From Puffinus mauretanicus (taxonomy: Eukaryota; Chordata; Aves; Procellariiformes; Procellariidae): DNA of 64,000 nt. The notes under the pieces are model-generated. The model saw only the letters and a program-made list of their open reading frames with translations, searched no databases and had not been told where the DNA came from. The stretch's first letter is position 1; every line of letters begins with the position of its first letter. The position numbers and the translations under genes were made by a program. The stretch spans positions 2,418,001-2,482,000 of the forward strand of contig JAJKFH010000385.1 in NCBI GenBank assembly GCA_023333565.1, read 5' to 3'. This document shows positions 48,862 to 60,049 of this stretch, one piece after another.

Positions 48862-49438
48862 TGTCCTGGTTTTGGCTGGGATGGAGTTGATTTTCTTTCT
48901 ATTAACTGGTATAATGCTGTGTTTTGGATGTAGTGTGAGAATAATGTTGATGGCACACTGATGTTTTGGTTGTTGCTAGGTATTGTTTACGCTAGTCAAG
49001 GACTTTTTGTCTTCCCATGCCCTGCCAGATGTGCAGGGGGCTGGGAGGGACCGTGGCCAGGACGGCTGGCCCAGCTGGCCAATAGGCTATTCCATACCAT
49101 ATGACGTCATGCTCAGCATATAAGGCTGGGTGAAGAAGAAGGAGGGGGGGGTGTTCGGAGTGATGGCGTTTGTCTTCCCAAGTCACCGTTACGCGTGATG
49201 GAGCCCTGCTTTCCTGGCGATGGCTGAACACCTGCCTGCCGCTGGGAAGTGGTGAATGAATTCCTTGTTCTGCTTTGCTTGCGTGCGCGGCTTTTGCTTT
49301 CCCTATTAAACTGTCTTTAATCTCAACCCACGAGTTCTTCTCACTTTTACCCTTCTGACTCTCTCCCCCATCCCACCTGGCAGGGGGGTGAGCGAGCGGC
49401 TGCGTGGTATTTGGCTGCTGCCAGGTTAAACCACGACA
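48862..49438 (+). mobile_element. 3' LTR
   Basis: It starts TGTCCTGG and ends CCACGACA. It is colinear with the 5' LTR and keeps a better TATA box (ATATAAGG near 49119-49126), TGACGTCA at 49102-49109 and ATTAAA at 49305-49310. The end CACGACA matches the end of the solo LTR, so the CCCCAACA end of the 5' LTR is probably the mutated version. Confidence 0.93.
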
Positions 49439-49443
49439 TGTAG
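49439..49443 (+). repeat. Right target-site duplication TGTAG
   Basis: Exact copy of the pentamer at 46860-46864, directly after the CA end of the 3' LTR. Confidence 0.9.
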
Positions 49444-49560
49444 AAATTTAGAAGACAACTTTTAAACATCTCAGGAATTAAATTCAAGAAGGGTTTTCCA
49501 AAAAAAGTGATGAGATCCAGAGTCTGGAACCTGGTAAGTTCAGGAAACTGCTGTTTGGCA
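49444..49560 (+). mobile_element. Continuation of the ancient LINE relic
   Basis: The text after the LTR element (AAATTTAGAAGACAACTTTTAAAC...GAGTCTGGAACCTGG) resembles the decayed C-terminal RRNFF...WNRLP and 3' region of old CR1s. Removing the LTR element and one TGTAG rejoins it to the relic ending at 46859. Alignment is weak. Confidence 0.4.
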
Positions 49561-52500
49561 ACCTAAAATGCCCCAAAATGGAAAATGAAGCCTGTAATAT
49601 TAGTTTTTGGTACTTGGTATTTTGGTATCTTCAAGAAACTATGAAGTATGTGTTGCTGTTTGTTTGCATCATACTTATATTGTATATTTGTACATTACAT
49701 ACATGACATTTTATATATCATATTTAGATTTATTTATAAGGATCATTCTTAGGAGGAAAAAGGAAAATGTTGTTATCCTTGCTAAATATAATTCAACTTC
49801 TGAAGTGGAATGAGTGAGAAAGAATAATATTTCATATTTTTATTAAATTGTAGATGTTGCCCAACCCAAGAGAATGTAAATGGAAGACAGTGGTGGTTCT
49901 AGTGTAATTAAATTCTTAGGTGATTGATTGGTATATCCTGTTCCCATCCTTAACAGTAAAACAACTACCAGATTTGGGGTCACACTGGTGGTCTGGGGAA
50001 ATCAGAGCATTGCTCTTTCTGCTGTCCCCTCTGTAACATGAAGTAGTAGACCACTTCCGAGCATAACTTAAGAGTTTTATTTAATATTTTCCTTCCAGGG
50101 ACAGTAATGAGGTCCTTGAATTCTTCTATTGGCCCATTACAATAGAACTTTTCATTCATGTAATATAGACTCGAAGTTTGCTTTAAGATACTGGGATGCA
50201 TTCTTATACTTTAGGGTATAGCCTGGTGTAGATTAGAAACTTTACAAATTAACAGCTGTTGTATGGTTTCCCCAACTGGACAAAACAGAACTGAGTGATC
50301 CATGTGGGTCTTCATTATTCTTTGTTTCTTTGTCCCTCGCTTCTGCAATTGTACAGATGTTCAGTCAGTAGCAAGGGGAATGGGTGTGTGGGTTGGCTGC
50401 CATCCCAGAAATTGCTTGAGTTGTGTTCCTGTAATACCTTGTCTTTTCATATAACAATGTTCAAGAGCCATTCGACAATTATGGCTTCTAAAGACATTGT
50501 ATGAAAGATATTTGATACATGTCCTAAGCTCAGAAGATGACTGATCTCACAAACCAAGGCAGCCTTTAGGGAGGGTTTGTCTTCTTGAAGATTATCCAAA
50601 CAAGTGCCATAGGCAGCACAGAAGAACTGTGTATTGACGGAAGAAGCCTCTTTCCTTAAAAAGAGCACAATCCTCATCCACTGCTATAGACACCACACAT
50701 AAATGTATAGATATTGTTGGCACCTGTTTTGGGGGGATAAGAGACACTAGCAATGACAGGACTGTTTTTTTAGGAGAAGCATTCTTTGTGTGGAAGTGCT
50801 GGACTGTAGAAATGCCATTAAGTTTAGATTTTCCAAGCCTCGTGTTCTCTCCTCTGGACTTTGAGAATCCATAGGATAAAGAATACATCCTGAAGCTGTA
50901 GTAGCTCCCGATTCTCAGAAAAATCAGATGTGACAAAATAAGAAGCTCAGATATTGCATTCGAACTCCTCTCTTACTGGAACATGGAGAAAGAACAGGCT
51001 GGTCAGCCTCCTAAAATTATGCAGCTGGCTTGTGTATCCTGGAAAGCTACCGATATTTTAATGCAGGAGGTTTTTCTTGGTGGATGGAAGTCAGCCTTTA
51101 CTATGCTACAAGGATATATAAAGAATAGTCAAAGAAGATTATAGTGCATCATAAGGGGATCTAGTAGAATCGCTTGCCACACTAGGCACCTTCCATTCTG
51201 CATTTTTGGATACGCTCCAGTTGTTCTTTGTCCCCAAACCTGTAATTATCAATGCTCTTAGCATGAACCCCACAGTCATATGCCAGATGGGTGCTGTAAG
51301 ATGGGTACCAGTTAGGCTAGTTGCATGCCAAGCAGCTTCACAGCTTTAATTACTACTGTAGGCTATATCCATGCAGATACTTGCTGGTATGATTAGTGAG
51401 AGAAACGATATTAGAAAGGTTAACAAAACTGGTCACAATGCTCATGGCATTATTATTGAGGTGGACAATTGAGAGGACAGGCGTCCCAGTCCTACTTATC
51501 TTAGAAATTGTTAATATTGTTGGCAGTATTTCAGAACCAACCAGTGGACAAAATTCAGTATCTTTGCCCTCCTGTAATACTTTATACTCATAAATATTTA
51601 TTCCAGTAAATGAATGCTTGGGTTCTATAGTATAGGTCGTCTTCTACCCACAGTAGAAGGAGGTGAACTTCTGTTTCCCTAGGATTTTTCCATGCAGATT
51701 TTTGCTGGAGAATTCAGGAGCATAGAGTTTCTCTGAATCTTACATTCCTTTCATTAGCAGAGGGTCATATGCTCTGCCAATCCCATATTCATGTAAATCC
51801 ATAAGCCTAAAGGGGGAGATTTACAGAGAAGTCTGTGAAAGCAACTTTGCAATACTTGCCTGGTTCTGTATCTTATTAGCTTCTGCAGGCAATGGGCCAA
51901 TCCAGCTCATAGTTACTGCAGTATTAAACTAAATAACGGTCTTGATAACATAGCGAAATATATTCAGAGCCCTATGGTGCAAAATATATTAGATTATTTC
52001 AAAGACAGGACAATCTGAGTCCCTGGAGAAAAGCAAATGTAATTAAAATTATTTCTACTCCAAAAATTCACTTCTCATTACAAATGTTGTCATGGAGTAT
52101 TCCCAATGCAATTTTTATTCAGAGTTAGAGAAAGAGATATTAGCCTTCCTGAAAACTGTGTTATCTCGAATAAGATAGTGTATGCATTGCCTTGAGTGAA
52201 AGAGGAATGGAAATTAGATGCTAGATGTCAGATAACTTTCAGTCTTCAAATTTATATGGTCTAGGTAGGAAAACGTAGTATTTGCTGAGGCAGAGATGGA
52301 AGACTTAATCACATGTGACTTCAGAGTGCAATTATAGGGTATTAAATGCAGTTATTAAATATTTGTGGAAAACACTGTGTAGTATACAAAGAAATGCAGA
52401 CATAAAAAGTGATGAACACTAAATTAAATCCTCAGGTTACTTACCTAACTGCGAATACTTTATTACGTGCAATCAGAGCCATCAGCAGCAGGTCATCTTA

Positions 52501-55500
52501 TCTGACTTATCTTTAATTCATTTACAATTTATTTTCTTAACTTAAATGTTCAGAGAAAACGAGAATGAATTAAATAGATTCACAGGGACTGTGAATACAA
52601 AACATGCTTTTCACTGAGTTATAACAAAGAAGCGAGTTTGCTGAGGAAGAAATGTGTTTATACCTTTTACTTGGGCAGGATACTTAGACAGCAGTAGGTA
52701 GAAGCACCACTTGAAAATACAGCTTTACAAACACTTAGTTTTGCTCCTCAGCAAATAATACATGGAGAGTTCTTCCTCTGGGTGACAGGAACAAGATAAT
52801 GATTTCTCTAAAAAGTCACTTAGAAAAGGGGATGTTGATACAGCAGGGAAAAGCTATAAGGCAATAATTACAGAACAGCTGATACAACTATAATTGAAAT
52901 AGTTAAAAATACTTTGCCTGTGGGAACTCTGAATAGGCTTGAGATAGACAGATGGCTGTCTTTAAAAAACAAAACAAAAAAGCCAACTCTGTCATTTCTA
53001 GATAAGGCCAACAGGCTTAGATTTTTGATGCATAGCTGAAAAAGTGAACTATATCCAAACATACTAAAAATACCACATATTGATGCAGAGTGATGTCATA
53101 CAGCTCCTCGATGGCAACTCACTGAGGTACTGGAGACAATCCAGCAGTAAATGTAAATATAGACATTAGCAAAAAGAATTGCCAGAGGTCAAACAGGGGA
53201 TTTATATTTTCCTGTTCCCCAGCCAATCGTATCCAGTCAACCACACTCGCTCTCAAATTCCACAGTCCTGCCTCTGCATTTCTTGACCTTTGCCATCCCT
53301 CTGCTAAGCAATGAGTAAGCAATGTCTGCACCCTTCCAGATAATTGTTCAAGGAGACTCATAGAAATGCTTCCCCTTTTTCCACTTCTCCCTCACTCTCC
53401 AAGCAGCAAGATGAAAAGACGCTCCATCACCCCTGTTGGCAAATGCCTCCCACAGATATTGCAGCCCAGGAAGCGCTTTGCACTTACACTCCCGGTATCT
53501 CCATCCTCTCCTCCTTTCTGGAGGAAGAGTGTGAATGTGAAAGAACAGCAAACGAGAGCCCTTCACTGTGATTAGGAAAAGCTGTCTTCACTAACAAGCA
53601 GCATCCTTCAGATCAAAAGGATGGAAGTAAACGTTGTCTAGGCTCATCCAGCTTCTTGCAGAGAGCCCAGTCTCCTCTTGCAGGAGGATCAAAGCCTACA
53701 TTACTTCATGTTTTACTGTAGCTTTCTAATAGCTACCATCGGACATATAAATCAGATAATCTACAAGGAGAAGATAACCCAGCAGTTCCAGTTTTATGTG
53801 CTGGAAGATACTCACCTAGCACGACTTGAAAAGGTGCAATTGGTGTTGCCCTGCTGTGGAGGGCACTGATCAGGCACTCCTGGGCAGGGAGGGAAGTACA
53901 GACCCTTTTCTCCCGGCTGCCCGCCGTGTGCTTGGTGTCAGACTCTTTCTGTCATGCAATTGCTGTAGCCATGTTACATCAGTACTTTTATGCATCTAGA
54001 ATAAGCACTGTAAAACCCGGATTTACGTTCTGTCAAGATGCCCAATGATTTGGCAAAAAGAACATCAGTGCAAATCTTAAATCCATCTGCACCATTTCTC
54101 CAAAGTCTGAGAAAACCTTGAATTCCTGAACATTTGAAAAATAGATACTTACAATAGATAACATTAATCTTTCAACAGAGAAAAAGACCCATTCTGCTTA
54201 TGCACTAAGCTGGAATACAGGAAAGAGGCTCCAAGCCCTTTTCCTCATGATAAATGTGATACTGCATTGCTGTTTTTAGAGAACCTGCTGCTTTGTGCGT
54301 TGCTGCTTTATGGCAAGTGGTGGTCACAGGTGAGTTTGCAAACATGGCAGGTGAAACACTGAGAGACCTGCTTGTAGAAGAACATCTAAACCTTGCTGCA
54401 GAGAGCTTATATTGCTTGAAAAAGATCTGACATTAAAGAAGGGTAGAGTCATTGCCAGTCAGACCAGGCTGGCGACAGCAGAGGTAAGTGAGCAGGTGAT
54501 GCACAGCTCACGCTGTTCAAGCTGTAGGAGCAGTACAAACATAGCTTAAAGTATGGCCAAGAGAAAATTACAGTACTGCAGACACATCCCCCAAACTCTG
54601 GGAAAGGCAGAGGCACAGCAGGAACCAGGGTCCTGCTGGCATCCCACAAAATCCTCTTTATATGACTTCACATTCTTGTGAGGAAAGTTTGATGGGAACA
54701 CTGCAAAAAACCAGTGGTGACATGTTTGGGTGACAGGTTTGGGTGACACATGTCAGTGCGCACCACCCAAGCGGTAGTTCCCTGAAGTGCCGTCGGTTAC
54801 TGTTTGCCATTTGGACAGAGGCAACCTCAAATACAATGAAGATACAACACTGTTGACTGTCAGTGTTTCTGTTGTGTCATCAGGGAGACAAGAAGTCTAT
54901 TTAAGTAACGTTGGATGCAGATTTTTTTACTTTCTGTAACATAAGACTGTTTACTTGCAATGTTTTAAGACTTGCCCAGCTTACGTGTAGTTTGCTACCT
55001 GAAGATGAAATTCCTGAGAGTGGTTGTTTGCATGTAGATGTGACTATGGGTATGATTTGTGTACCTGCTGAATTCTCTACCAGAAAACACACAGGTCCAG
55101 TACTGCTACGATAAATATGCAAATACGTAGTGGGAACTGGGCTTCATTACCATCAGATGTTAATTTAGTGCAGAGTCCATTCATTTATTATGAAAGTCAC
55201 TGATGAAGGAAATTCTGCTGAAGGACTTGTTCACAGTTAAAATTCAGCTTAATCTGATCCCACGTAACAGAAGTTACTTCAACTATCATTTACAGCGAGA
55301 GATGATCAATCACAGAAACTTGTGTGATGTTTGAGGAGAAATTAAATCTTGTGAATGACAAAATATGATCTGCAATGACAACAAAGTCATTGACCAAGTC
55401 AACGACAACAAAGTCAGAGAGCACCAGATGAGGCCTTTGTGACCAACAGAGTTCAAGTCCGTAGAGCTAGCAGGGCTAGGAGGGGTATTTGTGAAACTCT

Positions 55501-55636
55501 ATGGTACAAAAATGTACTCCAGACTGAATGAGTAACACCAAGATACATTGCCTGGGCATAACAGACCCCTCCCAGCATTTATTACAGGGGATAAACTTTT
55601 AAATTTTACATACGCCTCTATGAGTTTGCATCAGTA
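49561..55636. other. No gene recognised, 6 kb
   Basis: AT-rich, single-copy-looking sequence. A short 13-base direct repeat GACAACAAAGTCA occurs at 55377 and 55404. Frames of up to 114 codons are present without domains. No RNA gene was seen. Confidence 0.5.
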
Positions 55637-55830
55637 CAGACTCACAGAACCATGTGGGCTGGAAGAGACCTCAGGGGTTTCTACTCCAACCTCCTGCTCA
55701 AAGCAGGGCCAACACTGAATTCAGACTGGGTTGTTCAGGGCCTTGTTGGGTCTTGAAAACCTCCAAGGATGGAGCTTTGCAACTCTCTAAGGCAGTACTA
55801 CAGTATGGTCATTCAGGAGAAAGGCTTGTC
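55637..55830 (-). mobile_element. Old CR1 3' end fragment, minus strand
   Basis: The plus strand reads GACTCACAGAACCATGTGGGCTGGAAGAGACC, then blocks TCCAACCTCCTGCTCAAAGC, GGGCCAACACTGAATTCAGAC, GGGCCTTGTTGGGTCTTGAA and AACCTCCAAGGATGGAG. This is the characteristic complement of a CR1 3' terminus and ORF2 end. The terminal octamers are decayed. It fades out after AACTCTCTAAGGCAG. Confidence 0.85.
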
Positions 55831-57933
55831 AGACTGGCTCTGTCAGAGCTTGCCTTGCCCTGCCTGGAGCTTTGTCATCACCTGGTTTAGCTGTGACAGC
55901 AATTGTTCTTCTGACCAGGAGGCCACGCCTTATTTCTTTTACTTTTCCTTATCTCTGTGTGGTACAGCAATAGTTTTATACAGATAGTCGTAACAAGTAG
56001 TTTTTCTGTGTAGAACAAGATATTTATGTTTCTCACATAAAGATGTAGGACAAAGAAATACAGGCCTGGTATGACAGCAGAGGACTTGAGAAGTGGGGAT
56101 ACAGGATGCTGTGAGGTGGATACTGGCGGGGGATGATAAGGGATGGGACACAGGCTGGAACTGGAGACTCGGCGGCTATAACAGGTCACCCACCATCACT
56201 TAAAGAAATGCAGACCAGGAGCTGGATAAAACCAGTTTTGCGGGGTAACAAGAAAAAAAAGAACAAGTATCTAACATATGTAAAACACACCACATATAGT
56301 AAACTTGGATGTAATGTGGACTTACAGACCAATGAAGACAGAGCAAGATAAAAAAATGTGTTAGAAAACATAAAGATGATGCCCTAGGAGATCCTAGAGT
56401 GAAAAAGAAAAATCCATCAACATCATACTCCTGGCAAAAGACTCCAGATGCTGATGCTTCACCATAACAGCCCTACAAGCACCAGACTGAACCCAGGGAT
56501 CTGAGGACCCAGAGGGTCCCAGAAGGAAGGGTGAGCGTAACGCCAGGAAAAGGGGTAGGAACTGCGAAGTGTGTATACAACAATTTAACTGTATTATTAT
56601 TACTATTATTGACACTTCCTTTCTGTATAAAATATTAATTTTTTATTATTCTTTCTTTCTTTTTCTGCAATACTTAAATCTGGGCTGATAGTGATTCTTG
56701 GATGGATCTATTAAGATTTCAATTGTAAAAACAATAAATTACTGACTTTACATATAAGGTGTGTTTCTTCTTTGTCCATAGACAAGATTTTGAATAATCT
56801 AACTAATTGCACAGTCTTTTTGGACAATTGTTTGAATGCTTCTCAGAAATGGTGTCCATGTTTTTCAATAACTAGTCCAAAATCCAGTATTGCTTGGATG
56901 ATTTTTATTTTATTTTATTTTATCTTATTTTATTGCTTTACTTTATTCAAAAAGAATGCAGAAGCACAAGCAGTAGAGGCACAGATCATCTTATAATGCA
57001 TCAACTCAGCAAGACAGAAGCTGAACTTTGCCAGATGACACTTCAGATGGAGAAAGTCATCTTCTCTTAGGAATATAATTTTTCCAGCAGGACCAGAATC
57101 TAATCTTGACATTATAAAGAAATAGCTTCCAGGTATACATTTAGAACTGCCAGAAAAATGACAGGCATACTGTTTATTTCATAGGCTTATTTCTTGCATG
57201 TTGTTAAAGAAACTTTATCCTTATCTCTGCTTGAGGTGTAGATCAGCACCACTTCAGAGAATCTCAAGCCCGCCCTGGGCAGCCCTTGCAGAAACCTGCA
57301 GAAACAGTGAAATTCTGGATCATAAGTAGCACAACACGTACCTTATTTCATCTTGTGCTACTGCAGCTCTGATTCCTGATGCCTCAGACTATGAAGTCAG
57401 AGCTCTGCTTACTTAAGCCCTTTGGGATAACAGTAAGGCCACTATATTTGAGGCAAGAACACTTAATAAAACCAAGAGAGAGTATATTGCTGTTGAAAGA
57501 CTCTTGTACATAAAAATAGAGAAACTACCCTTCAAGCCACAGATGCAAACAGCATACAGATTATTTTGTTCTTTGAACAACAGAAGGATTCAAATGAGCA
57601 GAGATGTAAAATGCCTAATGGTCAGTGAGATAACTTGAATTTACAGGCATAAATTCAGATCTTTACTGACATAAAAAGCAGGTCAGAAACTGAACACAGG
57701 ACAGCTGTTTCACCAGTCTTTATCTTCACAAGGTGCCTGCATAATGACCTAATAATTGCCGGGAGTACTGGAATGGTTAGTACAATTATTTGAAAGAGAT
57801 CCCTCATCACATGTGATACAGCAGAAGTTAAGTGGCTTTCTGGCAACAAGGTGGCCTAACTATCCTAAGCACCTTAATCTGAGATTGCAAATGAATTTTC
57901 CCCAAATGCAGTTGTGCAGTGTAAGTTACTCAC
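55831..57933. other. No gene recognised; contains an ATTTT microsatellite
   Basis: No coding or RNA gene seen. An AT-rich pentanucleotide repeat lies at 56901-56946. Frames of up to 100 codons have no domain. Confidence 0.5.
56901..56946 (+). repeat. (ATTTT)n pentanucleotide microsatellite
   Basis: About nine consecutive ATTTT-type units with a TATCTTATTTT interruption. Ordinary simple repeat. Confidence 0.8.
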
Positions 57934-57976
57934 TGTCCTGGTTTCGGCTGGGATAGAGTTAAATTTCTTGTTATTC
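57934..57976 (+). mobile_element. 43-bp stub of the LTR 5' end
   Basis: TGTCCTGGTTTCGGCTGGGA followed by TAGAGTTAA and TTTCTT matches the first 40 or so bases of the LTRs at 46865 and 48862 and of the solo LTR (GGGATAGAGTTAA). After this the match ends abruptly at TTATTCCAC. The remainder has been deleted. The CGGCTGGGATAGAG variant is closer to the solo-LTR subfamily. Confidence 0.75.
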
Positions 57977-59771
57977 CACTAAAATGAAACACAAAATATG
58001 TACAATTGGCTCATGCTAAACCTCAACTCATTTTCAGAAGAAAAACCTGACAGTGGAGTGTGTATTGGATGCTCTAGTTCAAATTAATATGAAATATTTA
58101 ATTACTTACAGAATTCTTAAGAAGATAACAGTGACCAATACGCTGCCCTTCCAGCCTGACTTACGTGGTTCAGCACAGCTCGGTTGACATGACGGGCCCA
58201 TGAGCTGATGCACCATTTAACTGCTCTCCTCCTGATAGGAAATGCCCAGAAATAGCCTAATGTCACCAGTTGCACCTGCTACTATAGCTCACTTTTCTTT
58301 CTACTGTTTTCAGCCAGGAAGAAAATCTCAGAGATCAATATCTGACCAAGGATCACAATTCACCGTCTTAGGGTTTGAACTTCTTCCTAAGGGAGAAAAG
58401 CACAATGCAGGGGCATCACTGGAAGTTTACCTTCAGGCAAACCAGAGAACCTGAAATCGTCAGTAGAATTTTGAAAGAAACTGTTAACTGAAGGAAAGCG
58501 GGAAAATCTTCACTGGATACTTTCTATAAACCCTTTTATGGCATAACAGTAAGAGCATGTTAAGATGTGGCTTGCCAAACATTTTTGAAAGATCTATTCA
58601 GCCCTCAGTCAGTGAAAGATTCCTTGCTTCTGACATGGGGTGAACTCACCACGGGGCAGAAGGCACCACAAAGCAGTATTGATAGCTCGTTTGGAGGCCT
58701 TATTAAAGGCACGTCCTTGCACAGGCTCTCTGCAAAAGGGTAAATTTCATTTTGCGGAAGATATTGCATCTTTCTGTGTTCATGAGATTTGCACACACCG
58801 CATTGCCGTGTACTGCTTTGCCTTTCTGATACGGTGTCTTCAGATAAGAAAAGGCACCGTTGTAAAACAGGCACACCAGCAAACATCATCCATGTTGTGG
58901 TAGGAAGCTTGCATCTCTGTTCTGCAGCTAATAAGTATTTAGCTCTAAAGGCTTTTTAGTGTAGTTCTGGAATAGGCAGAGGTGAAATACAGAATAAAGG
59001 ACTTAAAACTTACGCTAAGAAGACTTAAGAATTCACTCAGAGTACAACAGCAGCAGCAACAGAGGAGCAGTTCAGAGGACAAAGGAAAAATGAAGTAGTC
59101 TTATGAGAGAAACTGAAGGAGGCAGATGGCAATTAGGTGTCAGTAAATGCTCATTAAAAGTGGATGGTTTCCAGACTCAATTAAAAGAAAACTCTTTGAA
59201 AAGATCTTTTGGAGCAGTAGAGAGGAAAAAGGAGAAGTATTAAAACCCTTGCAAGGCTGTTGTGTATTGCAAAACCTCATCTTTTCACTGTTGTTTGGGA
59301 AAAGGGTGAAAAAGTCATATTTGGAATCGGTAGTTCTGTCACATAACAACTCAGATTTCTGATGCTATAAGCTTGCAAAACAGATGTGTTCAAACTACTA
59401 GAGAAAAGGGAGTAAAGTGGAAAAATAAAAGCATAACTAAAATATTGTGCTTTGTTTTCTTCCTGTGTATGAAAAATAATGAACTCATTACAGCTTACAT
59501 TCCTAAAAACAACCTACAGTAGGAATATTAGGAGAATGCTCAGATTTCTTACAGGTAAGACACACAGTAAAAGCATACTTTTGCCTGTATTGTGGAGAAA
59601 TAATGCTGTGAAAGCCATTAGGCTCAGAGCTCGGTTGCTTACTGCCCTCAGTACTCACACCAGTCACACCAGCCCAGGCTACAGTTCCTTGAGTCGCGTG
59701 GGTTGAACCAACAGCATCTCCGTGGATGACCGCAGTGCATTCCTGTCTGCACGCCTGCGCTCAGAACGTAT
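57977..59771. other. No gene recognised
   Basis: No domain-bearing frame or repeat. A short CAGCAGCAGCAACAG run is near 59048. The sequence becomes more GC-rich from about 59690 towards the candidate exon. Confidence 0.45.
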
Positions 59772-59964
59772 TCATCGGGGCTGAGCGCGGGTCAGAACTG
59801 CGCCCGTGTGCACCGTGACCTCCAGCAGGTTTTGCTCGTGAATGACCACACCGAATGCGTCGCGCTGCCCGGCGCTGGGGATGAGCGTGGCCTCCAGCTC
59901 CTCTCCATGCAGGGTGGAGTGCAGGCTGACGAGGCTGAAGGCTACCAGCACCTTCCACACAGGG
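59772..59964 (-). CDS. Candidate terminal coding exon, product unknown
   Basis: Read on the minus strand, a strong splice-acceptor-like tract (GCCCCCTCCTCCTCAG) ends at 59965. It is followed by 64 codons that end at a TGA at 59774-59772. Third positions are mostly G or C (GAG GAG CTG GAG GCC ACG CTC ATC CCC AGC GCC), unlike the AT-rich surroundings and typical of a real bird coding exon. It includes a hydrophobic start (VLVAFSLVSL) and the segment GEELEATLIPSAGQRDAFGV. I do not recognise the family. The frame also stays open upstream of the acceptor to 60098. No AATAAA was found shortly downstream, and no partner exon was identified on the minus strand in the remaining 4 kb upstream. Alternatives are a pseudogene, an exon of a plus-strand lncRNA, or a chance GC-rich frame. 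Confidence 0.3.
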
Positions 59965-60043
59965 CTGAGGAGGAGGGGGCTGAGCGATTCCCCAGTCTCT
60001 GTTATTCCTGGCAGGCGTTTCCATGCAGCTGGGACAACAAACG

Positions 60044-60049
60044 GTAAGT
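60044..60049 (+). other. Strong splice-donor-like site on the plus strand
   Basis: ACG followed by GTAAGTA fits the 5' splice-site consensus well. It closes the GC-rich patch 59770-60043 on the plus strand, whose 79-codon frame (59808-60047) runs through it. It could end an exon of a transcript antisense to the minus-strand candidate. A single donor match is weak evidence. Confidence 0.25.

Larger units (their letters stand above)
46865..49438 (+). mobile_element. Complete non-autonomous LTR retroelement (about 2.57 kb)
   Basis: The unit comprises a 575-bp 5' LTR, an 8-base spacer, a primer binding site, a 1.42-kb interior, a polypurine tract and a 577-bp 3' LTR, flanked by TGTAG duplications. 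The interior has no frame with gag, protease, reverse transcriptase, integrase or envelope motifs, so it must have moved using proteins supplied by a related element. The interior has a leader (47466-47800), an array of 47-49 bp repeats (47801-48372) and a 480-bp AT-richer segment ending at the polypurine tract. By hand the LTRs differ at about 21 substitutions and two one-base indels, pointing to an old but not ancient insertion. The 5-bp duplication and Lys-type primer site give mixed signals on retroviral class, so I leave it unclassified. Confidence 0.92.
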
